DNA from: Bacteroidaceae bacterium
Lineage (GTDB): Bacteria; Bacteroidota; Bacteroidia; Bacteroidales; Bacteroidaceae
DNA: 45,133 nucleotides
Direction: 5' to 3'
Assembly: GCA_017468985.1 (NCBI GenBank)
Contig: JAFUHF010000067.1
Span: forward strand, 1 to 45,133
Under the pieces are notes generated by a model. The model saw only the letters and a list, made by a program, of their open reading frames with translations. It had not been told where the DNA came from and did no database searches. Both the position numbers and the translations under genes were made by a program. Position 1 is the stretch's first letter. Each line of letters begins with the position of its first letter. Below are positions 36,105-44,531 of this stretch, in pieces.

Positions 36105-37148
36105 ATGTTTATTCGAAAGGTACAATTTGTGCAATCGCTGAAGCGAATAGGCGCAGTTGCTTTACTCACGGTGTTAATGATGGGCAGTGGAGTGAGAACA
36201 ATGGCCCAGGTAGATCAAACCAAAACTCCGGAGGGACAGTTGATAACCCTCCGCAACGCATTAGAAAAAGCTCAGACCGATGCGGAGAAGAAAAAACTCT
36301 TGAAGGAAATCGGTCAGACCGGAACCTTCATCGGTTTAACCACCGTGGCTCCCTATATGAAAGAAAAGGCGCTGAAAAAGGTGGCGGCTCAGGCCGTAGC
36401 TGAGATTGCGCTCTCACACAAAGAATACAACGGAACCAATACGCGAAATTGGCTGGGAGAGGCAATGGGCATCCTTGGCGGAAAGCAAAGGAAAGCCATT
36501 TTGGACTATCTGCAAAATATGCCCAGTGAAGAGAGGGGTTTTGTCTCCATCTTCAATGGTAAGGATCTCTCAGGATGGAAGGGATTGGTGGAAAACCCTA
36601 TTACCAGGGCAAAAATGAGTCATGAAGAACTCGCGGCAAAACAGGTGAAGGCCGACGAAATCATGAATCGAGACTGGAAGGTTCAGGATGGAATGATTGT
36701 ATACGTTGGTCATAGTTTTGAGAACCTCTGTACCGTGCGTCCTTACGGAAATTTCGAAATGTATGTGGATTGGAAGCTCGATCCAAGCGGAAAAGAGCCC
36801 GACGCCGGAATTTATCTGCGAGGGACGCCTCAAGTTCAGATCTGGGACATCAAGCGAGTGAACGTAGGAGCTCAAGTGGGTTCCGGTGGATTGTATAATA
36901 ACCAAAAGAATCCCAGTAAGCCTACTCAGGTGGCTGATAACAAGCTGGGCGAATGGAACAGCTTCTACATTAAAATGGTGGGAGACCGCGTAACGGTAAA
37001 ACTCAACGGAGTACTTGTGGTAGATAATGTAATTCTGGAAAATTACTGGGATCGCAAACAAGCCATATTCCCGGTGGAGCAAATAGAACTGCAAGCACAC
37101 GGCAGTTTGACCTATTTCCGCGACATTTATGTCAGAGACATTCGCTGA
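36105..37148 (+). CDS. Exported DUF1080 (3-keto-disaccharide hydrolase-type) protein
   Basis: 347 residues with an N-terminal signal (RIGAVALLTVLMMGSGVRTMAQ). A helical, HEAT-like stretch covers about residues 40-140. A DUF1080 jelly-roll follows from about 143 (FVSIFNGKDLSGWKGLV) with FEMYVDWKLDPSGKEPDAGIYLRG and WNSFYIKMVGDRVTVKLNG. Pfam DUF1080 is named 3-keto-disaccharide hydrolase; family members cleave 3-keto-glycosides made by an oxidoreductase. The next gene encodes such an oxidoreductase, 46 bp away, which supports that role in the periplasm. It is not proven: DUF1080 is a concanavalin-like fold that may also only bind sugar. Confidence 0.83.
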   Translation: MFIRKVQFVQSLKRIGAVALLTVLMMGSGVRTMAQVDQTKTPEGQLITLRNALEKAQTDAEKKKLLKEIGQTGTFIGLTTVAPYMKEKALKKVAAQAVAEIALSHKEYNGTNTRNWLGEAMGILGGKQRKAILDYLQNMPSEERGFVSIFNGKDLSGWKGLVENPITRAKMSHEELAAKQVKADEIMNRDWKVQDGMIVYVGHSFENLCTVRPYGNFEMYVDWKLDPSGKEPDAGIYLRGTPQVQIWDIKRVNVGAQVGSGGLYNNQKNPSKPTQVADNKLGEWNSFYIKMVGDRVTVKLNGVLVVDNVILENYWDRKQAIFPVEQIELQAHGSLTYFRDIYVRDIR

Positions 37149-37194
37149 TAGACCGTATGCTATCAATTGAAAACAACTTTAATCATTCATTATA

Positions 37195-38481
37195 ATGAAA
37201 ACAGACAGAAGAACGTTTTTAAAAACACTCGGTGCTGCCGGAATCTTTTCAATTATTCCGCGCCGTGTGTTAGGAGGAAACGGATATGTTCCCCCCAGTG
37301 ATCAGCTTACCAAAGGTATAATTGGTGTAGGTGGTATCGGTAGGTCGTCTTATCACTTTACGAGTGACCAGACCTATAGATTGGTATCAATTTGTGACGT
37401 TGACAAGAATCACTTGCAGCAGGCGCACAAAATGGCGCAAGAACGCTTTAATGAAGACGTAAAGACGTATCACGACTTCCGTGATCTAATCAATGACCCC
37501 AACGTTGACGTCGTTCACGTAGCTACTCCGCCCCATTGGCATGCATTGATGTCCGTAGAGGCTGCTAAAGCAGGCAAAGACATTTGGTGTGAGAAACCAA
37601 TGACCCGTACCATCGGAGAAGGAAAGCGCGTAATAGAAGCTGTTAAGCGCTATAACCGCATTTTCCGCTTGAATACGTGGTTCCGCTTCAAGGATACGTT
37701 CTATGGACTCGGAACTACCGTTCAACCCCTGAAGAAATTGATCGATAGTGGCTTGCTTGGCTGGCCGCTGAAGGTGACGATCTCCGGAACCACTGGTTTT
37801 GCATGGAAATTCTTCTGGGTAGGAAAGGAGAACCTCGTTCCTGAGCCCGTACCAGCAGAATTGGACTACGATATGTGGCTGGGCCCAGCTCCATTCAAGC
37901 CTTACAACCCTCATCGTGTTCATCAGACCTTCCGCGGTTACTGGGACTATGATGGCGGTGGTTTGACGGATATGGGTCAGCATTATATGGACCCTGTGCA
38001 GTATTTGCTGGGCAAGGATGATGACTTCCCCGTGAAAGTAGAGGTTGAAGCTCCTCAGCAGCATCCTGATGCCGTAGGAATATGGCGTAAGATCGTTTAC
38101 ACTTACGAAGATGGCTGCCAAATCGTTCTGGAAGGCGAAGGTTACGAAAGCAAAGGTAAAACTCCGTATATTGAGGGTCCAAAGGGTAAGGTGTATAAAG
38201 GATTTGAATGCACTATCCCGAATATTATGAATAAGTTGGCTGAATTCCCTGATCCGGAGCCTCAGCGCACAGACTTCGTAGAGTGCGTACGCACGCGTCA
38301 GAAGTTTGCATTGAATGAATTAAACGGACACCACAGCAGTACGCTCGTTAACCTGGGTGCCGTAGCTTTGCGTTTGGGTCGAAACGTGCTCAACTTTAAT
38401 CCTAAGACGCAAACCTTCATTGGTGACGATGAAGCAAATGCTTTGATAGACCAACCTATGCGTGGACCGTGGAAGATTTAA
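37195..38481 (+). CDS. Tat-exported Gfo/Idh/MocA family oxidoreductase
   Basis: 428 residues. A twin-arginine signal (DRRTFLKTLGAAGIFSI) implies export folded with its cofactor. The Rossmann motif GVGGIG starts at Gly44, CEKPM (Glu133-Lys-Pro) is the family lysine motif, and DMGQHYMDP places the conserved His263. In this family the nicotinamide is tightly held and sugars are oxidised, typically at C3. Between two DUF1080 genes (46 and 28 bp gaps), the natural reading is glycoside 3-dehydrogenase feeding a 3-keto-glycoside cleavage step, as described for periplasmic Bacteroides systems. The actual substrate is unknown. Confidence 0.9.
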   Translation: MKTDRRTFLKTLGAAGIFSIIPRRVLGGNGYVPPSDQLTKGIIGVGGIGRSSYHFTSDQTYRLVSICDVDKNHLQQAHKMAQERFNEDVKTYHDFRDLINDPNVDVVHVATPPHWHALMSVEAAKAGKDIWCEKPMTRTIGEGKRVIEAVKRYNRIFRLNTWFRFKDTFYGLGTTVQPLKKLIDSGLLGWPLKVTISGTTGFAWKFFWVGKENLVPEPVPAELDYDMWLGPAPFKPYNPHRVHQTFRGYWDYDGGGLTDMGQHYMDPVQYLLGKDDDFPVKVEVEAPQQHPDAVGIWRKIVYTYEDGCQIVLEGEGYESKGKTPYIEGPKGKVYKGFECTIPNIMNKLAEFPDPEPQRTDFVECVRTRQKFALNELNGHHSSTLVNLGAVALRLGRNVLNFNPKTQTFIGDDEANALIDQPMRGPWKI

Positions 38482-38509
38482 TGTGTATTACCCTTAACAT
38501 TGACATAAA

Positions 38510-41500
38510 ATGAAAAAAGGACAAATCTCCATATTGTTATTTGCACTTCTGTTGTGCTTCGGAACGGCTTCGGCTCAGGTGGATAGCCGTCAACGTACTC
38601 CCGAAACTGTCATTACGGACGGTTTAGCTCAGTTGCCGGCTCAAACCTCTAAAGCCTACAACCAAGTAATCAGCGAAATGGCTGGAACAGGCCAGAAGGG
38701 CATGGAATTGCTTACCGGCATGCTTAAACCTGCCGATAAAGCGAAGAATGCAGCGTTTGAATATGCCATTGACGGTATTGTTAACTACGTGTCGGCTGCA
38801 GGCCGGGAAAACCAGCGTGAAGGCATCCGTAAGGGACTCATTGCAGGTTTAGATAAGGTTAGTGACAATCCCAATAAAGCATTTCTGCTTACTGAACTGA
38901 CAAAGCTCAGCACCCCTGCCGAGGCTTCTGTGTTCGAAAAGTATTTGGGTGACTCTTATTTGCAGGATTTTGCACTAAACGGATTAGCCACTACTCCTGG
39001 AACGGAGGATGTTATCACCAAGCTGATTACGAGCGGTGGAACAACTCTGCCCAAAAGCAAGCTCGCCTATTTGGCTTACTTCAAAAAACTGAAAGGCGTG
39101 GAGTCCAACCTTCTGGAATGGACGAAGGGCGCTGATGACAAGACCTTGGCATCCATCTACAATGCACTGACCGTTTGTGGTGGAACCAATTCGCTCAGCA
39201 CTTTGGCAAGTGCAGCAAAGTCTGCAAACTTTGCATCTGACATTGTAGGAGCTGGCGATTCTTATCTGCAATTACTCAACAATATTAGTGACGAAAAGGC
39301 GGTGCTGAAGTCGGCCAAGTCATTGTTGAAGAACAATAATCAGGCTATTCGTTGTGCTGGTCTTCGTCTTCTCCTGAAGTCCGACAGCAAGAATGCCACC
39401 AAGAACATTCTTTCAGCCCTTAAAGACAACAGTGCGCAGTATCGTAATACCGCTCTTGATTTCGCTAAGCAATATGCTGGTGACGGTATACTCTCAACGG
39501 TGGCTGGCAGCATGAAGTCGCTCAGCCCTGCTGCTCAGACTGATGTTGTGCGCTGGTTAGGCAATAACAAGGCTGCCGATCAGATCAGTGCCGTTACAAA
39601 TGTACTGAACTCCAACAACGATGAACTCGTAAGCGCTGGAATCGAAGCTGCAAGCAAGATCGGTGGCAATCAGGCCCTTACTTCTCTGATTGGACTTCTT
39701 GGTAAGGCTGGAAGTAGCGAAGCAGTTCAGAAAACGCTGTCCAAATCGCTGCTTTCATTCAATGGAAACATTGCTGAAGGTGTTACTCAGGCGCTCAACT
39801 CTGCTGAATCTAGCACTCAGGAGGCTGCTTTGAATTTGGCATCAGTTCGTCACATTTATAGTGCTTACGATAAGGTGCTCAGTTTGACTAATTCCAGCAA
39901 CTCCGGCACTAAGTCGGCTGCCTACAAGGCCCTGAAGGGCGTTGTTAAGGCCAATAACTTCGGCCAAATCTGCGATCTTATGGAGAAGGCTTCTGGTAAT
40001 GAAGTATCTAACCTTCAGGCAGCAGCGCTGAGTGCCATTCAGGACCAGACTTCCGATCAGCAGTACAACAGCATAGCAGGTCGCCTTTCCGGCAGTTCAA
40101 AGGCCGCTCTCTACTATCCGCTTCTCGCACAAGCCGGCAATAGTAGTGCCATCAGCAAACTGCTTGAGGAATACAATAAAGGAACGAACAAGGATGCAGC
40201 CTTTCAATCGCTGCTTAAGGTGAATAATCCTGAAATGGTTGACGTGCTTTACAACTTGGCTAAGGACAATAAGACTTCTCAGGATGCAGTCATCAACCGT
40301 TACCTTACCATCGTTAATGGAGCCGGTAAGTCTCAGATGGAAAACTTCTCACTTATCAGCCGTGTTCTTGATCTCAATCCTGGCGATAAGGTGAAGAGTT
40401 CTCTCGTTTCTGCTCTTGGTGGCAGCCAGACGTTGCCATCGCTCATGCTGGCTTCCAAGTATCTCGACAATCCTGGTACTTCTTTTGCTGCTGCTACTAC
40501 GGTTAAGAATATCGTAGCTAAGAAGGCAGAACTCCAGCAAGGTCCAGAGATTAAGAACATTTTGACCAAGGCACAGAGTGTGTTTCAGACCGAAAAGAAT
40601 AAGGGCAATGCCGACGCAGGTTATGCTGTTGACGAAATTAGCGGAATTCTTGCAAACTTCAATACTAATGGTGGCTACCATTCAGCCATACCTGGCGATA
40701 AGGTTACCGGCGTAAGCGCAGGCAGCCTCGAACTGCAGGGCAAGGATTATGAAAATTTCGAACTCTACCTTGATTGGGATGCTTCAAGCGACGCTATGCT
40801 CACACTCCGCTCTATGCCTATCGTGAAGCTGGCCGCTGCTGGTGTATCTTACGTTTATGGTGACAAGACGATTCCTGCCAGTCAGGGATGGAACACCGTT
40901 TATGTAAAGATGCTCAACGACCGTCTGTTCTTAGAACTTAACGGAACGAAGATTGCCGAGAATGCTATTGTGAAAAATGTGCCCGAAACGGCTAAGGCTC
41001 TTGACAAGGGTGCCATCAAACTTGAAGCCACAGGTAATGACGTGAAGTTCCGCAATGTTTATATCAACGAACTGCCGGCAACCCCCATCTTTACGCTTCC
41101 TGAAGAAGAAGCTAAGCAGGGCTTTGAGGTGCTTTTTGACGGACGCTCTCTCGAAAAGTGGCACGGCAATACTTCTGCTTACGTTCCCGTTGATGGCAAC
41201 ATCTATGTAACGGCCAATTATGGTGGCACGGGTAATCTTTACACCAAGAAGAACTATAGCGACTTTATCTTCCGCTTCGAGTTCTTCTACGATGTTCCTG
41301 CTGTTAACAACGGTATCGGTATTCGTACCGGTAAGGATGTAACGGGCGTTGATGCTGCTTATGAAGGAATGGAAATTCAAGTGCTTGATCATGACGACCC
41401 AGTTTACCAAGGCTTCCCCTTCGGTTATAAGGGTCTCCGCCCCTATCAGAATCACGGTGCCGTTTACGGTGTTGTCATTCCAGAGCATTTCCCCTCCGGC

Positions 41501-41800
41501 CCCATCAAGCAGTGGCACACCGAGGAAATCAAGGCCGTTGGCGACCAGATCACCGTAACTGTTGACGGAAAGGTGATACTTGATGCCAACATTCGCGAAG
41601 CTTGTCAGGGTCACAACGTAGCTCCAGACGGTGGAAAGACTAATCCTTACACACTTGACCACAAAAATCATCCCGGACTTTTCAATAAGGAAGGTTACAT
41701 TAGTTTCTGCGGTCATGGTGCAGGTGTGAAGTTCCGCAATGTTCGCGTGCTCGACCTTAGTAAGACAGGTAAAGCAAAAGCAAAGACCAGAAAGAAATAG
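38510..41800 (+). CDS. Large exported protein with helical repeats and two C-terminal DUF1080-like domains
   Basis: 1096 residues with a signal peptide (LLFALLLCFGTASAQ). Residues ~30-720 are alpha-helical repeats of HEAT/ARM type (for example TSLIGLLGKAGSSEAVQ, LRLLLKSDSKNATKNIL). A concanavalin-like domain follows at about 722-857 (LQGKDYENFELYLDWDAS, VKMLNDRLFLELNG). A clear DUF1080 domain occupies about 871-1084 (FEVLFDGRSLEKWHGN, GMEIQVLDHDD, QWHTEEIKAVGDQITVTVDG). The basic tail KTGKAKAKTRKK is unusual. As third gene of the operon it may be the main cleavage enzyme, with the solenoid as scaffold or substrate-positioning arm. The role is inferred from domain and context. Confidence 0.85.
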   Translation: MKKGQISILLFALLLCFGTASAQVDSRQRTPETVITDGLAQLPAQTSKAYNQVISEMAGTGQKGMELLTGMLKPADKAKNAAFEYAIDGIVNYVSAAGRENQREGIRKGLIAGLDKVSDNPNKAFLLTELTKLSTPAEASVFEKYLGDSYLQDFALNGLATTPGTEDVITKLITSGGTTLPKSKLAYLAYFKKLKGVESNLLEWTKGADDKTLASIYNALTVCGGTNSLSTLASAAKSANFASDIVGAGDSYLQLLNNISDEKAVLKSAKSLLKNNNQAIRCAGLRLLLKSDSKNATKNILSALKDNSAQYRNTALDFAKQYAGDGILSTVAGSMKSLSPAAQTDVVRWLGNNKAADQISAVTNVLNSNNDELVSAGIEAASKIGGNQALTSLIGLLGKAGSSEAVQKTLSKSLLSFNGNIAEGVTQALNSAESSTQEAALNLASVRHIYSAYDKVLSLTNSSNSGTKSAAYKALKGVVKANNFGQICDLMEKASGNEVSNLQAAALSAIQDQTSDQQYNSIAGRLSGSSKAALYYPLLAQAGNSSAISKLLEEYNKGTNKDAAFQSLLKVNNPEMVDVLYNLAKDNKTSQDAVINRYLTIVNGAGKSQMENFSLISRVLDLNPGDKVKSSLVSALGGSQTLPSLMLASKYLDNPGTSFAAATTVKNIVAKKAELQQGPEIKNILTKAQSVFQTEKNKGNADAGYAVDEISGILANFNTNGGYHSAIPGDKVTGVSAGSLELQGKDYENFELYLDWDASSDAMLTLRSMPIVKLAAAGVSYVYGDKTIPASQGWNTVYVKMLNDRLFLELNGTKIAENAIVKNVPETAKALDKGAIKLEATGNDVKFRNVYINELPATPIFTLPEEEAKQGFEVLFDGRSLEKWHGNTSAYVPVDGNIYVTANYGGTGNLYTKKNYSDFIFRFEFFYDVPAVNNGIGIRTGKDVTGVDAAYEGMEIQVLDHDDPVYQGFPFGYKGLRPYQNHGAVYGVVIPEHFPSGPIKQWHTEEIKAVGDQITVTVDGKVILDANIREACQGHNVAPDGGKTNPYTLDHKNHPGLFNKEGYISFCGHGAGVKFRNVRVLDLSKTGKAKAKTRKK

Positions 41801-41810
41801 TCATAGAGGT

Positions 41811-42047
41811 TGGTGGTTTTTAGGTTTGTGAGTACATAGAAACTCTCCTCCCTAAAAACAAGGAAACCAACACTAATGATTGATTCAGATCATAACGCAC
41901 GATTACCGGTTTCGATAGTAGCTATCGGAGCCGGTAATCATATGCGTACCTACATGCACTACGTGCAGCACTATCCGGCCTTGTTTCGAGGGCGAACGCA
42001 GTCGCCTTAGTGGCAAGACCATTGATCTTTGAACCATCACGGTGGTT
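41811..42047. repeat. Cluster of hairpins between convergent genes
   Basis: TTTTTAGG (41817-41824) pairs with CCTAAAAA (41851-41858) just after the DUF1080 operon. GATTACCGG-TTT-CGATAG-TAG-CTATCG-GAG-CCGGTAATC (41901-41939) is a two-tier perfect hairpin. Smaller palindromes GCAC/GTGC near 41957, GGCGA/TCGCC near 41990-42006, and AACCA/TGGTT (42032-42047) follow. They probably terminate both convergent transcripts, or belong to a REP-like family. No gene is seen. Confidence 0.6.
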
Positions 42048-42622
42048 TTATGCCTCTCGCTTGTCTTTATTCCGCTTCATTAAGGAGAATTGAAAGCACA
42101 ATCCTCCTTCTTTCCCTGGCATGGCCGTGATGCTTCCTCCGTGTAGGAGAACTGCATTCTTCACAATCGCCAGTCCCAGACCTGTGCCTCCCAATTCGCG
42201 GCTTCTGCTTTTATCCACTCGGTAGAAGCGTTCAAAAATGCGTGGCAAGTGTTCCTTGTTCACCCCTACACCATTTTCTGAAATCAGTTGCTTACGGGAG
42301 AACACCTGACTTTTATGGTCCAGTAGCAATTGCAACAAGTCAAACTCGGTGCGAGTCAGTTGCAGTTCTTCTTGGTCAGTGCTTGCAGTTTTGCTCTCCT
42401 TGTTCAGCATCAGCCCTTCGTAGCTCAGTAGGTGATAGGAGTGATTGGCATTCTGCTGAGTTCGGTGCAGTACGGCATTCACTCTGGCCATCATTTCACG
42501 AATGGAGAAAGGTTTCGTAATGTAGTCATCGGCTCCGAGTCTGAATCCCTTCAGTGTATCGTCTTCTTTACACACAGGTCCTGCTCGTCATCAATCACCA
42601 GTATCCTTTTCTGTGCCATCAT
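42048..42622 (-). pseudogene. Collapsed two-component locus: response regulator fused to histidine-kinase end
   Basis: The start ATG (42622) overlaps the transporter stop as ATGA, so the pair is translationally coupled. The frame reads [16 protein letters not shown], the start of a receiver domain, then runs out of frame (VKKTIH, stop). A second frame from 42575 continues the receiver end ([19 protein letters not shown]) and the start of an OmpR-type winged helix ([28 protein letters not shown]). It then joins, in frame, the ATP-binding end of a histidine kinase ([18 protein letters not shown], then [19 protein letters not shown]). Missing are about 60 receiver residues including the phospho-Asp, the rest of the helix-turn-helix, and the sensor and dimerisation domains. 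As read it cannot signal. Real deletion and assembly error are both possible. Confidence 0.85.
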
Positions 42623-44457
42623 TTGAAGGGGAAAATTAGTGGAAGCACCAGGACCATAACGATTCCCATAATGATTTGCAGTGGGAGTCCCACTTTCACG
42701 TAGTCCATGAACGTGTAACCTCCGGCTTTCATCACCAGCGCATTGGGTGGTGTTGAGAAGGGTGAGGCAAAACACATGCTGGCTGCCACCGCAACGGCGA
42801 AGAGCATGGGAATCGGATTTATGTCGGCCGAGAGGGCTGAGGCCATGGCAATGGGCGTCATCAGCACGGCGGTTGCCGTATTGGAAATAAACATGGTCAG
42901 TAGTGACGTAGTGAAATATATGCCGGCCATCAGTGCCATCGGGCCCAGTGAGCCCAAACTTCCGGCAAGCGTTTGCGAAACCATGGCCGAGGCTCCCGTT
43001 TTTTCCAAGGCCACCGACATGGGCATCATGGCCGCAATCAGCACGATGCTTTCCCAATTAATGGTTTTGTATGCCGCCTCCACGCTGCGAAAGCATCCTG
43101 TCAGAATCATCAGTACCGAAGCTATGAGAACGGCTGTCACTGGGGCTATCGGAATGAAGTCCAAGGCCATTGAGAGCACCATCAGCACCATGATGGCTGC
43201 GGCCAATGGAGCTTTGTGGTCAAAAGTGACTTTTGAGGCTTCTTCCAAGGGCTGTCCCAGTACCACCCAGTGCTCTTCGTCGCCCGTGAGCCGTCCAATG
43301 TTGTTCCATGTGCCCTGCACGAGTAGCACGTCGCCCGTCTGCATCTTCAGTTGCGCCAGTCCGTCTTTAATGTATTCGTTATCTCTGCGGATGGCCAGCA
43401 CGTTGATGCTGTACTTGGAGCGAAATCCCGATTCAGAGAGTCTTCTACCTACGAACTTTGACTGTCGCAGCAGCACAATCTCTGCCAAACCTATGTCATA
43501 GAAGTCCAAGCTTCCGGAATCAAACGAAAGGCTCAGCGCAAAGTCCTTTGCAAATCGGGCCACCATCTCTTCGCTGCCCGAAAGGTAGATAATGTCACCC
43601 TCTTGCAGTCTGGCGTCGGCCGTGGCAAGGTTCTGAGTAATGTCGCGAATCAGTCCGCCCTGGTGAGAGCGTTCATGGCGTATTTCAAGAACGATGAGCT
43701 GATATTGCTGACGGATGTTGAGTTCGCCAATGCTGCGGCCAATGATGGGCGCCCCTTTTCCCACCATGCAGCGCGAAACGTCCTCCGCCAGTTTATATTC
43801 TTTTACCAGTTGTCGCAGCGATTTTCCTTTGCGGCCATTTCCTCCTTCGTTGTCCTTTTTACTTGTCAGTAGCCATTTTGTGAGCGGCTGCAGCACAATA
43901 ATGCCCACACTGAGGCATACCAGTCCAACGGGCAGGAAGGAGAAGAATTTCAGCTTGCCGTATCCTGCGCTCATCAGGGCTTCGTCAATGACCAGATTGG
44001 GTGGTGTTCCGATGAGTGTCAGCATTCCGCCCATGCTGCTGGCGAATGCCAATGGCATCAATAGCCGAGAGGCATCTTTCTTGGCCGAAGCGGCCATTGA
44101 TACTACGATGGGCAACATCAGTGCCACGGTACCCGTGTTGCTCACAAAGGCTCCGATACCTCCCGTCACAAGCATCACGAGCAGGAACAGGCGCAGTTCA
44201 GAGTCGCCGGCAAGTCCCATAAGCTTGGAGCCTATCATCTTGGCCAATCCCGTCTGGAAAATGCCGCCACCAACAATAAACAGTCCTGCCATCATGATTA
44301 CTACGGGATTTGAGAATCCCGAAAGGGCTTCGCCAGGGGTGAGCACGCCGCCCAGCAGCAGGGCAATCACTGCGCACAGGGCTACAATGTCCGACCTCAC
44401 TTTGTTGATGGCAAACAGTATGGCGGTAACAATCAAAACGATAAGCGTGAATAGCAT
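42619..44457 (-). CDS. SLC13-family permease with two TrkA-C domains
   Basis: 612-residue inner-membrane transporter, apparently complete. N-terminal membrane segments carry the SNTGTVALMLP hairpin and IGTPPNLV. The C-terminal half repeats this as SNTATAVLMTP and FSTPPNAL, giving the inverted two-repeat DASS/ArsB-like fold. Between them lie two cytosolic TrkA-C (RCK-C) domains at about residues 205-375 (GKGAPIIGRSIGELNI, SKFVGRRLSESGFRSKY). Relatives move dicarboxylates, sulfate or other anions with sodium; the TrkA-C form is often labelled only as SLC13 family. The position between an Na/Pi cotransporter and a two-component system suggests an anion-homeostasis locus, possibly phosphate or sulfate. 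That is inference. Confidence 0.92.
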   Translation of the reverse strand: MLFTLIVLIVTAILFAINKVRSDIVALCAVIALLLGGVLTPGEALSGFSNPVVIMMAGLFIVGGGIFQTGLAKMIGSKLMGLAGDSELRLFLLVMLVTGGIGAFVSNTGTVALMLPIVVSMAASAKKDASRLLMPLAFASSMGGMLTLIGTPPNLVIDEALMSAGYGKLKFFSFLPVGLVCLSVGIIVLQPLTKWLLTSKKDNEGGNGRKGKSLRQLVKEYKLAEDVSRCMVGKGAPIIGRSIGELNIRQQYQLIVLEIRHERSHQGGLIRDITQNLATADARLQEGDIIYLSGSEEMVARFAKDFALSLSFDSGSLDFYDIGLAEIVLLRQSKFVGRRLSESGFRSKYSINVLAIRRDNEYIKDGLAQLKMQTGDVLLVQGTWNNIGRLTGDEEHWVVLGQPLEEASKVTFDHKAPLAAAIMVLMVLSMALDFIPIAPVTAVLIASVLMILTGCFRSVEAAYKTINWESIVLIAAMMPMSVALEKTGASAMVSQTLAGSLGSLGPMALMAGIYFTTSLLTMFISNTATAVLMTPIAMASALSADINPIPMLFAVAVAASMCFASPFSTPPNALVMKAGGYTFMDYVKVGLPLQIIMGIVMVLVLPLIFPFK

Positions 44458-44486
44458 GAGGAATACGTTTACTGTTTTATGTTTTG

Positions 44487-44494
44487 CAAATATA
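44487..44494 (-). promoter_or_regulatory. -7 box for the SLC13 transporter
   Basis: On the minus strand this reads TATATTTG, a full match to TAnnTTTG, 30 bp upstream of the transporter start in the 74-bp gap. No good -33 TTTG is seen at 19-21 bp. Confidence 0.55.
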
Positions 44495-44531
44495 CAAACT
44501 TCGTTCCTATTGCTCTGAATGTTAACATAAT

